Shown piece after piece: positions 17,460 to 25,823 of a stretch of 64,000 nucleotides of DNA. Both the position numbers and the translations under genes were made by a program. The notes below the pieces were generated by a model. That model worked only from the letters and a program-made list of their open reading frames with translations. It was not told the DNA's origin and made no database searches. Source of the stretch: JASGDN01 sp049841275 (lineage in GTDB: Bacteria; Chloroflexota; Chloroflexia; Thermomicrobiales; UBA6265); assembly GCA_049841275.1 (NCBI GenBank), contig JASGDN010000038.1, positions 1 to 64,000 of the forward strand, read 5' to 3'. Position 1 is the first letter of the stretch; every line of letters begins with the position of its first letter.

Positions 17460-18308
17460 ATGAACGTCTTTGTTTCGGTCGATATCGAGGGGATTTCCGG
17501 CGTCGTCCATGCCGACATGATGATGCCCGGCCAGCCGGAATACGCGCGCGGCCGGGCGCTGATGATCGGTGACGCGAATGCCGCGATCGAGGGCGCGGTA
17601 CAGGCTGGCGCCGATCGCATCGTGGTGGCGGACGGACACGGCCCGATGCGCAATCTCCAGATCGAGCACCTGCATTCGAAGGCGCTGCTCGTCTCCGGCA
17701 CCGCCGATGCCCGCGACTATTGCCAACTGGAGGGTGTCGATTCAGCCGATTTCGACGCCGCGATCTTTGTCGGGTATCACGCGATGGCGAAGACGCCGAA
17801 GGCGATCCATCCGCATACGATCGCCGGCGCCGCCGTCTACGAACTGCGGGTGAATGGCAAGCCGCATGGCGAGACAGGCCTGAATGCCTTTGTGCTCGCC
17901 TCGTTGGGTATCCCGACCGTGATGGTGACTGGTGACGCGACGACCTGTGCCGAAGCGACCGCCTTCCTCGGTGACGCGATCGAGACGGTGGCGGTGAAGT
18001 GGGCGAGCGGACGGAACTCGGCGATCTGCCGCCCGCCCTCCGCGACGGCGCCGGAGATCACGGCGGCGGCGAAACGGGCCATCGAGGACATTGGGAAGGT
18101 TCCCTTCTCGCAGCCGGATGGCCCGGCGAGCATCGAGATCGACTTCTGCACCATGCCTCAGTGCGAGCGAGCGCATCGGACGGCGGGTGTCGAGCGGACC
18201 GGTCCGATGACGATCTCCGTGCTTGGCGCGACGCCGTGGGAGCAGTACCGGAATGCCTGGGCCGCCATCCGCTCGGCGCTCTACGAGCCGGCCTCGTTCC
18301 TTGCCTGA
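17460..18308 (+). CDS. dppA: M55 family D-aminopeptidase (DppA-like)
   Basis: Zinc D-aminopeptidase that removes N-terminal D-amino acids from peptides. All five DppA zinc ligands are present: D8 and E10 (SVDIEG), H60 (DGHG), H107 (GYHA) and E138 (HGETG). The 282-residue length matches the family. These enzymes assemble as decamers in the cytoplasm and are usually linked to dipeptide permeases, which are absent here. ATG 17460 follows AAGGAGC. The last 28 bases overlap the convergent PPOX gene. Confidence 0.93.
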   Translation: MNVFVSVDIEGISGVVHADMMMPGQPEYARGRALMIGDANAAIEGAVQAGADRIVVADGHGPMRNLQIEHLHSKALLVSGTADARDYCQLEGVDSADFDAAIFVGYHAMAKTPKAIHPHTIAGAAVYELRVNGKPHGETGLNAFVLASLGIPTVMVTGDATTCAEATAFLGDAIETVAVKWASGRNSAICRPPSATAPEITAAAKRAIEDIGKVPFSQPDGPASIEIDFCTMPQCERAHRTAGVERTGPMTISVLGATPWEQYRNAWAAIRSALYEPASFLA

Positions 18309-18706
18309 GCGGGCATGCTGTGGTCTGCTGGCGTCAGCCGGATGTAGGCCGTGCGGCGGCCGAGCAACTTGTGGACGCGTTGGACCAATGCTCCCTGGAC
18401 GATCGGGTATTTCCGGGCGAGCATTGCCGACCAGCGCGTTGTATCCGTTCCGTTGACCAGCTCGGCATGCATGGGAATGGCGCTGCCGGTTGGCTTGCCG
18501 CGGTTGTCCGAGGGTGAGATCGTCACGTCCGGTGTGCGACGGATGCGCTTCGCCTTGCCGCTCGTGTCCCAGGTGCGTACTACCGCGACATCGCCATCGA
18601 CGATGACGTGGACAGCGGTGGACACGGCCTCACCGTTTCGCCGGTAGGTCGTGAGTGCGATGGTCTTCTGATCCTGGAACGGTGCCAGGAGGGATGTGGA
18701 TTGCAT
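18281..18706 (-). CDS. PPOX-class split-barrel flavin/F420-dependent oxidoreductase
   Basis: A 141-residue single-domain split-barrel protein. QKTIALTTYRRNGEAVSTAV is the N-terminal strand pair, followed by VIVDGDVAVVRTWDTSGKAK, RIRRTPDVTISPSDNRGKPTG and HKLLGRRTAYIRLTP. This subgroup is annotated as PPOX-class F420-dependent; whether FMN or F420 is bound cannot be judged here. ATG 18706 (MQSTSLLAPFQDQ) has GGAGCG five bases upstream and is preferred to the codon four residues earlier. It overlaps the convergent dppA gene by 28 bases. Confidence 0.87.
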   Translation of the reverse strand: MQSTSLLAPFQDQKTIALTTYRRNGEAVSTAVHVIVDGDVAVVRTWDTSGKAKRIRRTPDVTISPSDNRGKPTGSAIPMHAELVNGTDTTRWSAMLARKYPIVQGALVQRVHKLLGRRTAYIRLTPADHSMPAQARNEAGS

Positions 18707-18795
18707 GGGTCGCTCCAATCTGCGGTCGTCCGAGGTGCTCCTCGTTGAGTCCTCTCACGACCGGAGACGAGCGCCCATGCGGGAATGTGACGCGC

Positions 18796-19728
18796 TCAGC
18801 CCTTGACGGACCCTGCCGTGACACCGCGGACCATGAAGCGTTGGGCGAGGAAATAGAGCAGCATCACCGGCAACGCGGCAAGCGTCGCTCCGGCCATGAT
18901 CGGTCCCCACAGAAGCACGTCACCGGTCATCAGGTACTGGAGGCCGAGTGGAACGGTCCGTTTCTCCTCGGACGTGATGAAGATCAGGGCGAAGAGCAGT
19001 TCGTTCCACGCCGCCGTGAACGTGAAGATCGCCACGGCGGCCAGACCCGGCAGCGAGAGTGGCAGCAGGATCCGGAAGAGCGCTCCAAGCTGGCTCGTGC
19101 CGTCCACCATCGCCTGTTCCTCCAGGTCGGCGGGAACCGAGCGGAAGTAGCCGGATAGGAGCCATGTGCTCAGCGGGATCGAGAAGGTCAGGTAGAGAAC
19201 CACGAGTCCGAAGAGCGAGTTGCCGAGGTGCAGCTTGGCGACGATGATCGAGAGCGGGATGAAGAGCAGCGATCCCGGCGTCAGGTAGGTCAGCAGGATG
19301 ATCCGGCCGATCAAGCCCCGGAACCGGTAGCGGAAGCGCACGATGCTATAGGCCGCGAATGAGGAGATCAGCAGAGAGACCACCGTCACGCTTGCCGAGA
19401 CGACGATGCTGTTGCGGATGTTCGTCAGGAAGTCCTTCTTCTCGATCAGCGTGCGGTAGTTCGCCCAGGTCGGGTTGTCCGGCACCAGCGAGGGCATCCG
19501 GTAGATCTCTTTCGGCAACTTCAGCGAGATCGTGAACATCCAGTAGATCGGGAAGATCACGATCGTCGCGACCGCGATCATGATGAGATAGATGGCGAAC
19601 AGCGATCCGATCTTTCGGACGCGCGGTTGCCGGTACCAGCGCATATCGGCGCGAATCTCGCCGCTGGTCGGCGAGGATGGTCCGGATGGGAAGGCCGTGG
19701 TCGGGCCGTAACGCGGAAGACCTTGCAT
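18796..19728 (-). CDS. Carbohydrate ABC transporter permease, MalG family
   Basis: A 310-residue inner-membrane permease with about six helices starting near residue 42 (GSLFAIYLIMIAVATIVIFP). The EAA loop region is DLEEQAMVDGTSQLGALFRI then LLPLSLPGLAAVAIF. EAA is replaced by EEQ, a common variant. It ends FMVRGVTAGSVKG. The start shares one base with the stop of the MalF-type gene (TGATG), so the two are coupled. It is the third gene of the binding-protein/MalF/MalG operon running from 22134. Confidence 0.95.
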   Translation of the reverse strand: MQGLPRYGPTTAFPSGPSSPTSGEIRADMRWYRQPRVRKIGSLFAIYLIMIAVATIVIFPIYWMFTISLKLPKEIYRMPSLVPDNPTWANYRTLIEKKDFLTNIRNSIVVSASVTVVSLLISSFAAYSIVRFRYRFRGLIGRIILLTYLTPGSLLFIPLSIIVAKLHLGNSLFGLVVLYLTFSIPLSTWLLSGYFRSVPADLEEQAMVDGTSQLGALFRILLPLSLPGLAAVAIFTFTAAWNELLFALIFITSEEKRTVPLGLQYLMTGDVLLWGPIMAGATLAALPVMLLYFLAQRFMVRGVTAGSVKG

Positions 19729-20666
19729 CAGTCGTCGTCCTTGATGAGCGCGGTGACGAGGAAGACGAGGATCAGGAGTGCCGGGATCATCGCGACGGAG
19801 ACGGCGGCGGCCTCGCCAAGGCGCTGTGTCTGCATCCCGAAATAGGCGAGCACCGGGAAGACCATCGTCGCGTCGGATGGCCCGCCCTGGGTCATGATCC
19901 AGATGTTCTCGAAGCTGTTGGCGGTCCAGATCGAGGACATCAGCGCCACGATCAGGATCACTGGGCGGATCTGCGGGATGGTGATGTCCCGGAAGCGTTG
20001 CCAGCCGGACGCGCCGTCCACCTTTGCCGCCTCATAGAGATCGTCCGGAATGCCCTGCAGCGCGGCGAGGAACGAGATCGCCCAGAAGGGAAAGCCGCGC
20101 CACACGGTTGCGACGATCACCGCCGGAAGGGCGGTCGATTTCTGGCCGAGCCAGTCGATCACTTCCGGGTGGATGCCGGTCTGCGTGAGAATGAGGTTGA
20201 TGCCGCCGCCGATCGGCTGGTAGAGCAGCCGCCAGACAAGGAAGGCGATGAAACCCGGCATCGCCCACGGGATCATGATCAGCGCGCGCATCACCCCGCG
20301 GCCGACCACGGCCTGGTTCAGCAGCATCGCCAGCCCGAGGCCGATCACCAGCTTGGCGGCATCGGAGACGACGACCATGATGATCGTGTTCTGGACCGTC
20401 TTCAGGAAGCTGGGGTTGTTGAAGAGGTAGCGGAAGTTGTCGAATCCGACCCAGTGCCCGGAGCGACCGACGATGCGATCGGTGAAAGCGATGTAGATCG
20501 CGAAGAAGAAGGGATAGGCCACCAGTCCGAGCAGCAGCACGAGTGCCGGCAGGGCCAGCAGGTAGCCGGTGAGCGCTTGCCGGTTCGCGAGCGAGAGTCG
20601 TCCGAGGCCGCGTGGCCGGGAGACTTCCGGGGGTGGAGTCGGCGTGGGCTTGGCGATCGCGGACAT
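19728..20666 (-). CDS. Carbohydrate ABC transporter permease, MalF family
   Basis: A 312-residue permease. After a Pro-rich cytoplasmic N-terminus the first helix is GYLLALPALVLLLGLVAYPF. The EAA loop YEAAKVDGASGWQRFRDITI is intact, docking the ATPase. The last helix region is AVSVAMIPALLILVFLVTAL. It pairs with the overlapping MalG-type gene and the binding protein encoded upstream. The usual ATPase gene is not in the window, so a shared ATPase encoded elsewhere is likely. Confidence 0.95.
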   Translation of the reverse strand: MSAIAKPTPTPPPEVSRPRGLGRLSLANRQALTGYLLALPALVLLLGLVAYPFFFAIYIAFTDRIVGRSGHWVGFDNFRYLFNNPSFLKTVQNTIIMVVVSDAAKLVIGLGLAMLLNQAVVGRGVMRALIMIPWAMPGFIAFLVWRLLYQPIGGGINLILTQTGIHPEVIDWLGQKSTALPAVIVATVWRGFPFWAISFLAALQGIPDDLYEAAKVDGASGWQRFRDITIPQIRPVILIVALMSSIWTANSFENIWIMTQGGPSDATMVFPVLAYFGMQTQRLGEAAAVSVAMIPALLILVFLVTALIKDDD

Positions 20667-20715
20667 GGCGGCGAGGGTCCCTTCGCGGTGAGGAGGCTTT
20701 TGCAGACGCCGGGAA

Positions 20716-20747
20716 CGCGGAGAAGGACAGCATCGACCTTCTCCGCG
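20716..20747 (-). terminator. Stem-loop between binding-protein and permease genes
   Basis: CGCGGAGAAGG (20716-20726) pairs perfectly with 20737-20747. It lies 56 bases after the binding-protein stop and 50 bases before the MalF start. Such hairpins usually cause partial termination or protect the 3' end of binding-protein mRNA, raising that subunit over the permeases. Confidence 0.6.
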
Positions 20748-20802
20748 CGCTCGTTGCGTTCGCCACTGAACGTCCCCGGCCTCAGGTAGGCATCAAGGGA
20801 GC

Positions 20803-22134
20803 TCAGGCGTACTTGGCGTAGATCGCCTCACCCTGCTTTTGCGCCTCGTCGATGGCTTCCTCGATCGACTTGCCATCGATCACCACACGCTGAATCATCT
20901 TCGGCACGAGGAAATTCGAATTGAAGTCGGCGTAGGCTGCGTTGTTCACATCCGGATAGGCTGGTGCGGTGCCGGTCTTCACGAGGTCGAGCAGGCCGGC
21001 ATGGATCGGGTCTGTGAAGGCCTCCATCGATTCCTGTCCCTTGAGGACGGGACCATAGATGGCGACCTTGTAATACGCGTTCAGGAAGTCCGGGTTGCTC
21101 AGGTGCTCGACCAGTGCCTTGGCGGTGTCGACATCCTGCGTGGAAGTCGGGATGGCGCGCATGTTCGGACCGACCGCCGAGACCTTCATCACGGGACCGG
21201 ATGGGAGCGCGGAATACGAGGTCGACTCGAAGAGGTCCGGGTCATCCGTCTGCGCCTTGATGCTGACGGAGCCAGTGTTGGCGATGAAGACGACTTGGCC
21301 GGAAAGGTAGGCGGTGTTGTCACCCGCGCCGTCCCATGTCGTCGCGCCCGGTGGGAAGAGGCCGTTGTCCCAGGCGGCTTTCACCCATTCCATGTACTTG
21401 GTGGTTTCCGGTGATTTCAGCGTGACCTTCTTGCCCTCGTCGTCGGCAATGCGGCCGCCGAATGACTGGAGGACGGAGACCTGAAGGTTGCCGTCGCCCA
21501 CGTTCGAGAGGGCGAAGCCCATGCCGTAGACGCCATCGGAGGTGGCGTCCTTCGCGACCTTGGTCAGGTCTTCCCACGTCGTCGGCAGGCTGGAGACGCC
21601 AATACCGTCGAGGATATCCTGCCGCGCGAAGAGAAGGTTGCCACTGGCGCCAAAGGGAATGCCCATGCGGGCGCCACCGAATATGGCGGGGGCGGTGGCC
21701 GTATCGATGGAATCCATCCAGCCGCCCTGGGCATCGCCAATCTTGGTGAAGAGATCGTCCAGCGCCGTGAGCTTGTCGGTCTGGCTGAGGAGGAGCATGA
21801 GGTCGAGCCCGAGATCGAGCACATCGGGCATCGTGTTCGACTCCACGGCCGCGCTCACCTTCTGGTTCGTTTCGTTCTGGTTGATCATCACGACTTCGGT
21901 CTCGACGCCGTTGTCCTTGCCCCAGTCGTTGACCGTATTGGTGAGCAGTTCGTTGGCATCGTCCGAGAAGATGAGCCCTCCCCAGAACGTCAGCTTGCCG
22001 CCAGACTGGATCAGTGCCGGGGCGCGTCTGGCTTGCAGGATGCCTGGGAGCAGGCTTGTTCCGGCGATCCCTGCGGCGGTGCCGGCGACGACCTGGCGAC
22101 GGGTGAAACGCGAACGGAACGACGATCCAGTCAT
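20803..22134 (-). CDS. Extracellular carbohydrate-binding protein of an ABC transporter (family 1)
   Basis: A 443-residue exported solute-binding protein. A Tat-like leader FTRRQVVAGTAAGIAGTSLL precedes the mature part, which begins about residue 40 (GGKLTFWGGLIFSDDANELL). CUT1-type features include AAVESNTMPDVLDLG, GIPFGASGNLLFARQDILD, TTWEDLTKVAKDATSDGVYG and the C-terminal GKSIEEAIDEAQKQGEAIYA. The sugar cannot be read from sequence. It heads the operon and is divergent from a mannonate-dehydratase-like gene and a GH172 gene, suggesting that the imported sugar is processed by those enzymes. ATG 22134 follows AGGTTGTTCCC; the signal peptide fixes the start. Confidence 0.94.
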   Translation of the reverse strand: MTGSSFRSRFTRRQVVAGTAAGIAGTSLLPGILQARRAPALIQSGGKLTFWGGLIFSDDANELLTNTVNDWGKDNGVETEVVMINQNETNQKVSAAVESNTMPDVLDLGLDLMLLLSQTDKLTALDDLFTKIGDAQGGWMDSIDTATAPAIFGGARMGIPFGASGNLLFARQDILDGIGVSSLPTTWEDLTKVAKDATSDGVYGMGFALSNVGDGNLQVSVLQSFGGRIADDEGKKVTLKSPETTKYMEWVKAAWDNGLFPPGATTWDGAGDNTAYLSGQVVFIANTGSVSIKAQTDDPDLFESTSYSALPSGPVMKVSAVGPNMRAIPTSTQDVDTAKALVEHLSNPDFLNAYYKVAIYGPVLKGQESMEAFTDPIHAGLLDLVKTGTAPAYPDVNNAAYADFNSNFLVPKMIQRVVIDGKSIEEAIDEAQKQGEAIYAKYA

Positions 22135-22482
22135 GGGAACAACCTCCGTACCATCGCGTACAACGATGCACGACGAATCTGCAAACGGACAGGGACCCGA
22201 TTTGCCAGAGGGATCGCAACCGTCCCGCACGGCTGCATCGTGCCCGGAAGGTTCACCCTCGAATCAGATGGAACATGAGACGTTGGCCACATTCTCGCAT
22301 CGCGAAAACGCCTGTCAATATCGTGAGGAAATACACGGACGCGATAATCGATAGCCAGTGCTTTCCGCGATCGTGGACTCGCGCTACGATGCCGCCACGC
22401 AACAGATCGCCGTGCCCCTGGACACCCGATGTCCGGGAGCATGGCGCACGGTTCCCGGCCGGACGGCGGGAAGGAGACCGCG
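22135..22482. other. Divergent control region of the sugar uptake/catabolism locus
   Basis: A 348-bp gap between the ABC operon and the UxuA-like gene, richer in A/T near 22300-22345. It holds a promoter for the ABC operon (22291-22318). I found no convincing LacI-type palindrome, and no regulator gene is adjacent. Confidence 0.45.
22291..22318 (-). promoter_or_regulatory. Sigma70-type promoter for the sugar ABC operon
   Basis: On the minus strand a perfect TTGACA (22318-22313) is followed after 16 bases by GAGAAT (22296-22291, 4 of 6 matches). This gives a leader of about 150 bases to the ATG at 22134. Confidence 0.5.
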
Positions 22483-23547
22483 ATGAGTGAGGCAGCGAAG
22501 GGCATGCGGGTCGCGATCGGGCAGTTCAGCGTGATGACGGACGAGATCCTGCGCTTTGGTGCGCAGCTCGGCGTTACCAGCGTCCAGATGAACTCGCCCC
22601 TGATCGAGAACCAGGATCGTTGGAGCGTCGACGACCTGGCGCCGCTGGCCGCGAAGGCGCGCGAGCACGGCATGACACTGGAGGCGATCGAGAATGTGCC
22701 GCTCAATGCCCTCTCGAAGGTGATGAGCGGCTACGAGGGGCGCGACGAACAGATCGAGAACTACCAGGCGACCATCCGCGCGATGGGCGAAGCAGGGATC
22801 CCCATCCTCGGCTACAACTTCATGCCCAACTCCGTCTGGACCACCAGCCGCACCGCGCCAGGACGCGGTGGCGTGACCGTCCGCGAGTTCGACCTGGCGG
22901 CGGTCGGCGCGTCGCCAAGCGGGGGCAAGGAGTTCATGCCGGACCGTCCGGACTGGGCGGGCGGTCTCGTCCACACGACCGATCCGGACGAGTTCATCTC
23001 TGCCGAGACGATGTGGGAGAACTACACATACTTCATGAATGCCGTGCTCCCGGTCGCGAAGGAGGCCGGTGTCAAGCTGGCGCTGCACCCCGACGATCCG
23101 CCGGTGCCAATGCTCGGCGGCGTCGCCCGTATCTTTGCGGACGTGGATGGCTTCAAACGTGCCGAGGAGATCGCCGAGGCGACGGGCGCCGGTGAGGCGT
23201 GGGGACTCGACCTCTGTCTCGGGTGCTGCTCCGAGATGCCGGGCGGTGCGGCGAATGTCCGTGCGATGATCGAGTATTTCGGGCCGCGTGGCCGCATCCT
23301 CTACGTCCACTTCCGCGATGTGAAAGGGAGCGTGCCGCTGTTCCAGGAATGCTTCATCGGCGAGGGCAACTACAATCCGGCCGAGATCATGCTGCTCCTG
23401 AAACGGTCTGGCTTCACGGGATTCCTGCTGGACGATCATGTGCCGCACATGGATGATGACACGGCCTGGAACCACCGCGGCCGCGCGCATGCGATCGGCT
23501 ACATGCAAGGCCTGCTGGACGCCATCGACGAGTTTGGCGGTGTCTGA
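22483..23547 (+). CDS. Mannonate dehydratase (UxuA)-family TIM-barrel enzyme
   Basis: A 354-residue protein. UxuA-type landmarks are PILGYNFMPNSVWTTSRTAP, VKLALHPDDPPVPMLGGVAR, GLDLCLGCCSEMPGGAANVR, ILYVHFRDVKGS and FLLDDHVPHMDDDTAWNHRG ending in AIGYMQGLLDAI. UxuA dehydrates D-mannonate to 2-keto-3-deoxygluconate using a divalent metal; the HPDDPP and CxG..SE regions supply its ligands. Divergence from classical UxuA leaves the substrate open (another aldonate is possible). ATG 22483 follows AAGGAG. The gene precedes the GH172 gene on the same strand and is divergent from the sugar ABC operon. Confidence 0.85.
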   Translation: MSEAAKGMRVAIGQFSVMTDEILRFGAQLGVTSVQMNSPLIENQDRWSVDDLAPLAAKAREHGMTLEAIENVPLNALSKVMSGYEGRDEQIENYQATIRAMGEAGIPILGYNFMPNSVWTTSRTAPGRGGVTVREFDLAAVGASPSGGKEFMPDRPDWAGGLVHTTDPDEFISAETMWENYTYFMNAVLPVAKEAGVKLALHPDDPPVPMLGGVARIFADVDGFKRAEEIAEATGAGEAWGLDLCLGCCSEMPGGAANVRAMIEYFGPRGRILYVHFRDVKGSVPLFQECFIGEGNYNPAEIMLLLKRSGFTGFLLDDHVPHMDDDTAWNHRGRAHAIGYMQGLLDAIDEFGGV

Positions 23548-23615
23548 TTGGTTCTCCTCCCATAGCTTGGCATTCATGTGGCGGTGGCCACACGCACTGT
23601 TGCATGTCATGTTGA

Positions 23616-23690
23616 GCGTAGCGAAACACCCCCGCGCGAAGCGCGATCGACCGGAGGTCAATATCCGAAGGGGGGTGAAGCACGCTACGC
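23616..23690. repeat. Imperfect long inverted repeat, mobile-repeat-like
   Basis: GCGTAGCG (23616-23623) and CACCCCC (23627-23633) pair with GGGGGTG (23671-23677) and CGCTACGC (23683-23690). Inside is the minihairpin CGCGC-GAA-GCGCG. The element fills the gap between the UxuA-like and GH172 genes and looks like an interspersed palindromic unit, not a terminator. A related GGGC-GAA-GCCC minihairpin occurs near 10978. Confidence 0.5.
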
Positions 23691-23750
23691 GAATGCCACG
23701 GCAGGCGAGCTGGTCCACTGCCCCCGATCTGTCCCAAGGGAGTCCTGTCG

Positions 23751-24881
23751 ATGAGCGCCCTCGATTTTGCCCGTATCCGATCCGATCGTCGTACCGGGCG
23801 TGTTTCCTCGTGGGATACGTCCGGCCGGAATGCCGACTCCTGGACGATCGCGCCCGGCGAGCGTCGCGTGCTCGCCGATCTGTCCGGTCCGGGGTGCATC
23901 ACCCACATCTGGATGACGCAGCGCGAGCACTACCGCGAGTGTCTCCTGCTTGTGACCTGGGACGATGCACCGGAACCGAGCATCGCCGTGCCGCTGGGCG
24001 ATTTCTTCTGCCTCGGGCACGGCGAGGTGGAGTCGTTCCAGTCGGCGCTCTTCACGGCGTCCACCGCACACAACCCCAATTTTGGCCGGGGATGCGCGCT
24101 CAACTGCCACTGGCAGATGCCGTTCGCGAAACGCGCCCGGATCGAGTTGGTGAACGAGTCGGACGAGCCGCACACGCAGTACTTCTACATCGACTACGAA
24201 CGCTGGGAGACCTGGCCGGGCGACCTCGGGTACGCCCACGCCGAGTTCCGGCGGGCGAATCCCTTCCCCGGCTGGGGACACGATCTCCTGGTCTACAGCG
24301 AGGTGAACGAGGTCGCGAATCTCGGGGATGTGGCGTATCGCAACAACTACGTCATCCTCGAAACGGAAGGGGAAGGGCATTACATCGGTTGCAATCTCTC
24401 CATCACGAATCTCAAGGACGAGTGGTGGGGCGAGGGCGACGACATGATCTGGATCGATGGCCAGAAGTGGCCGCCCGACCTGCACGGCACCGGCGGTGAG
24501 GACTACCTCGGTCAGGCCTGGGAGACGCAGACGAACGCCTTCCTCCGCAACGGCGTGGTGCATGAGGACGCGCTGACCGGCGGCTACCAGACTTGCTACG
24601 TCTTCCACCTGGAGAACGCGATCCGCTTCCGGGAGTCGATCAGGGTCACGATCGAGCACGGCCATGCCAACCACCTCGCGAACGAGATGGCGAGTGTCGC
24701 TTACTGGTACGCGCGGACCCCGGCTGCCGCGAAGACCCCACCGCCCGTCGCCCAGCGCCTGAAGATCCCGCAAGACGAATCCGGTGCCTGGGATCTGGAT
24801 GCTGTGGAGCCGACTTCATCCACGCCGCTCGTGCTGACGGACGAGATGCTTGCGTTGCGGGAAGCGAAGGAACGGGCATAA
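23751..24881 (+). CDS. DUF2961 / glycoside hydrolase family 172 protein
   Basis: A 376-residue protein of the DUF2961 family, now GH172, whose characterised members act on difructose dianhydrides and D-arabinofuranosides. Visible family features are SSWDTSGRNADSWTIAPGER, VLADLSGPGCITHIWMT, PLGDFFCLGHGE, NCHWQMPFAKRARIEL, HYIGCNLSITN and the active-site region LHGTGGEDYLGQAW. No signal peptide is visible, so the substrate would be imported, consistent with the neighbouring ABC operon. ATG 23751 is the first methionine before conserved sequence. It is convergent with the ATP-grasp cluster. Confidence 0.9.
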   Translation: MSALDFARIRSDRRTGRVSSWDTSGRNADSWTIAPGERRVLADLSGPGCITHIWMTQREHYRECLLLVTWDDAPEPSIAVPLGDFFCLGHGEVESFQSALFTASTAHNPNFGRGCALNCHWQMPFAKRARIELVNESDEPHTQYFYIDYERWETWPGDLGYAHAEFRRANPFPGWGHDLLVYSEVNEVANLGDVAYRNNYVILETEGEGHYIGCNLSITNLKDEWWGEGDDMIWIDGQKWPPDLHGTGGEDYLGQAWETQTNAFLRNGVVHEDALTGGYQTCYVFHLENAIRFRESIRVTIEHGHANHLANEMASVAYWYARTPAAAKTPPPVAQRLKIPQDESGAWDLDAVEPTSSTPLVLTDEMLALREAKERA

Positions 24882-24911
24882 GGCGGCGAATCCTGATTTG
24901 CCGGCCACCGC

Positions 24912-25823
24912 TCACGCGTTGGCGAGCCAGGACCAGAGGCTTGCCGCAATCGCACCGCCGAGGGTGAGATCGTAGCCGTGGTATCCCGGCATCGGATTCG
25001 CCTCCAGCGCGACGAACTCGCCATCCTCACGCTGGATCAGGTCGATGCCCGCGAAGACGAGGCCGAGTCCTTCCGTCGCGCGGATGCATCGTTCACAGAG
25101 GTCATCGGGTACCGCAAAGGGGTGTTCTTGCGCGGTACCGGACCGATCGTACCGATAGTCGATCTCGTTCGAATCGATGGCGACGGCGTGGCAGTGATTC
25201 CCGATGACGTGAACGCGGATGTCGGTGCCGCGGATGCGCTCCTGGAAGTAGACCGGGCAGCGATCGAGCAGGCCCAGCCGGTCGATATCGGCCGGGCCGA
25301 CGAGCTGAACGATGCTGCGCTGGCCGGAGTTGGACTTGTAGATCGCGCCATCGGGGCACGATTCAAGGAAGGAAAGTGCCTCGTCCCGATCATTGGTCGT
25401 GCAGCTTCGTGGTACGGCGAATCCCAGGGCGCCGAGGAGTGCGGTGTGCACTGGCTTCATGTCGTTGGACTCCCCGGCGCCGGGACGATTCACCACGGGA
25501 AATGGCGCATCTGCCAGGACGAGTTGAAGCAGCCGGTGGCGCGCCCAGGATCGTTTGTCATCCGCCGTGTCCGATTCGGGACGAGGGTCGATGAACCGCG
25601 CGTAGCAGGCGCTGATACGTCCGAAATCGAGCCGGTTGTCGCCGTCGACGATCGTGGCCTCGTTCGTCGCTCCGAGTTCGCCATCAAGGTGGATGGATGA
25701 CTCGGCGGCGAATCGATCGAGGTCCAGGGCCACGATTTCGTGGGTGGACGGCATCGGGGTCGATAGGGTGTAACGGTATGTGGGATCGCGCGGTGATCCG
25801 ACGATGAGGATGCGTGCAGTCAT
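24912..25823 (-). CDS. ATP-grasp ligase, RiPP-maturase type (graspetide-like)
   Basis: A 303-residue ATP-grasp enzyme resembling RimK and the MvdC/MvdD peptide maturases. A pre-ATP-grasp domain (1-110) is followed by the nucleotide site: K163 (IYKSNSGQRS), E195 (FQERIRGTD), R203, and metal ligands D261 (FAGIDL), E274 and N276 (ALEANPMPGYHGYD). All catalytic positions look intact. Such enzymes activate Asp/Glu side chains as acyl phosphates and join them to Ser/Thr or Lys of a precursor. The start at 25823 overlaps the upstream gene by ATGA. It is the last gene of a four-gene set with a degenerate paralogue and a small charged peptide, which points to peptide modification; glutathione-like or ribosomal-protein ligation is an alternative. 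Confidence 0.85.
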   Translation of the reverse strand: MTARILIVGSPRDPTYRYTLSTPMPSTHEIVALDLDRFAAESSIHLDGELGATNEATIVDGDNRLDFGRISACYARFIDPRPESDTADDKRSWARHRLLQLVLADAPFPVVNRPGAGESNDMKPVHTALLGALGFAVPRSCTTNDRDEALSFLESCPDGAIYKSNSGQRSIVQLVGPADIDRLGLLDRCPVYFQERIRGTDIRVHVIGNHCHAVAIDSNEIDYRYDRSGTAQEHPFAVPDDLCERCIRATEGLGLVFAGIDLIQREDGEFVALEANPMPGYHGYDLTLGGAIAASLWSWLANA

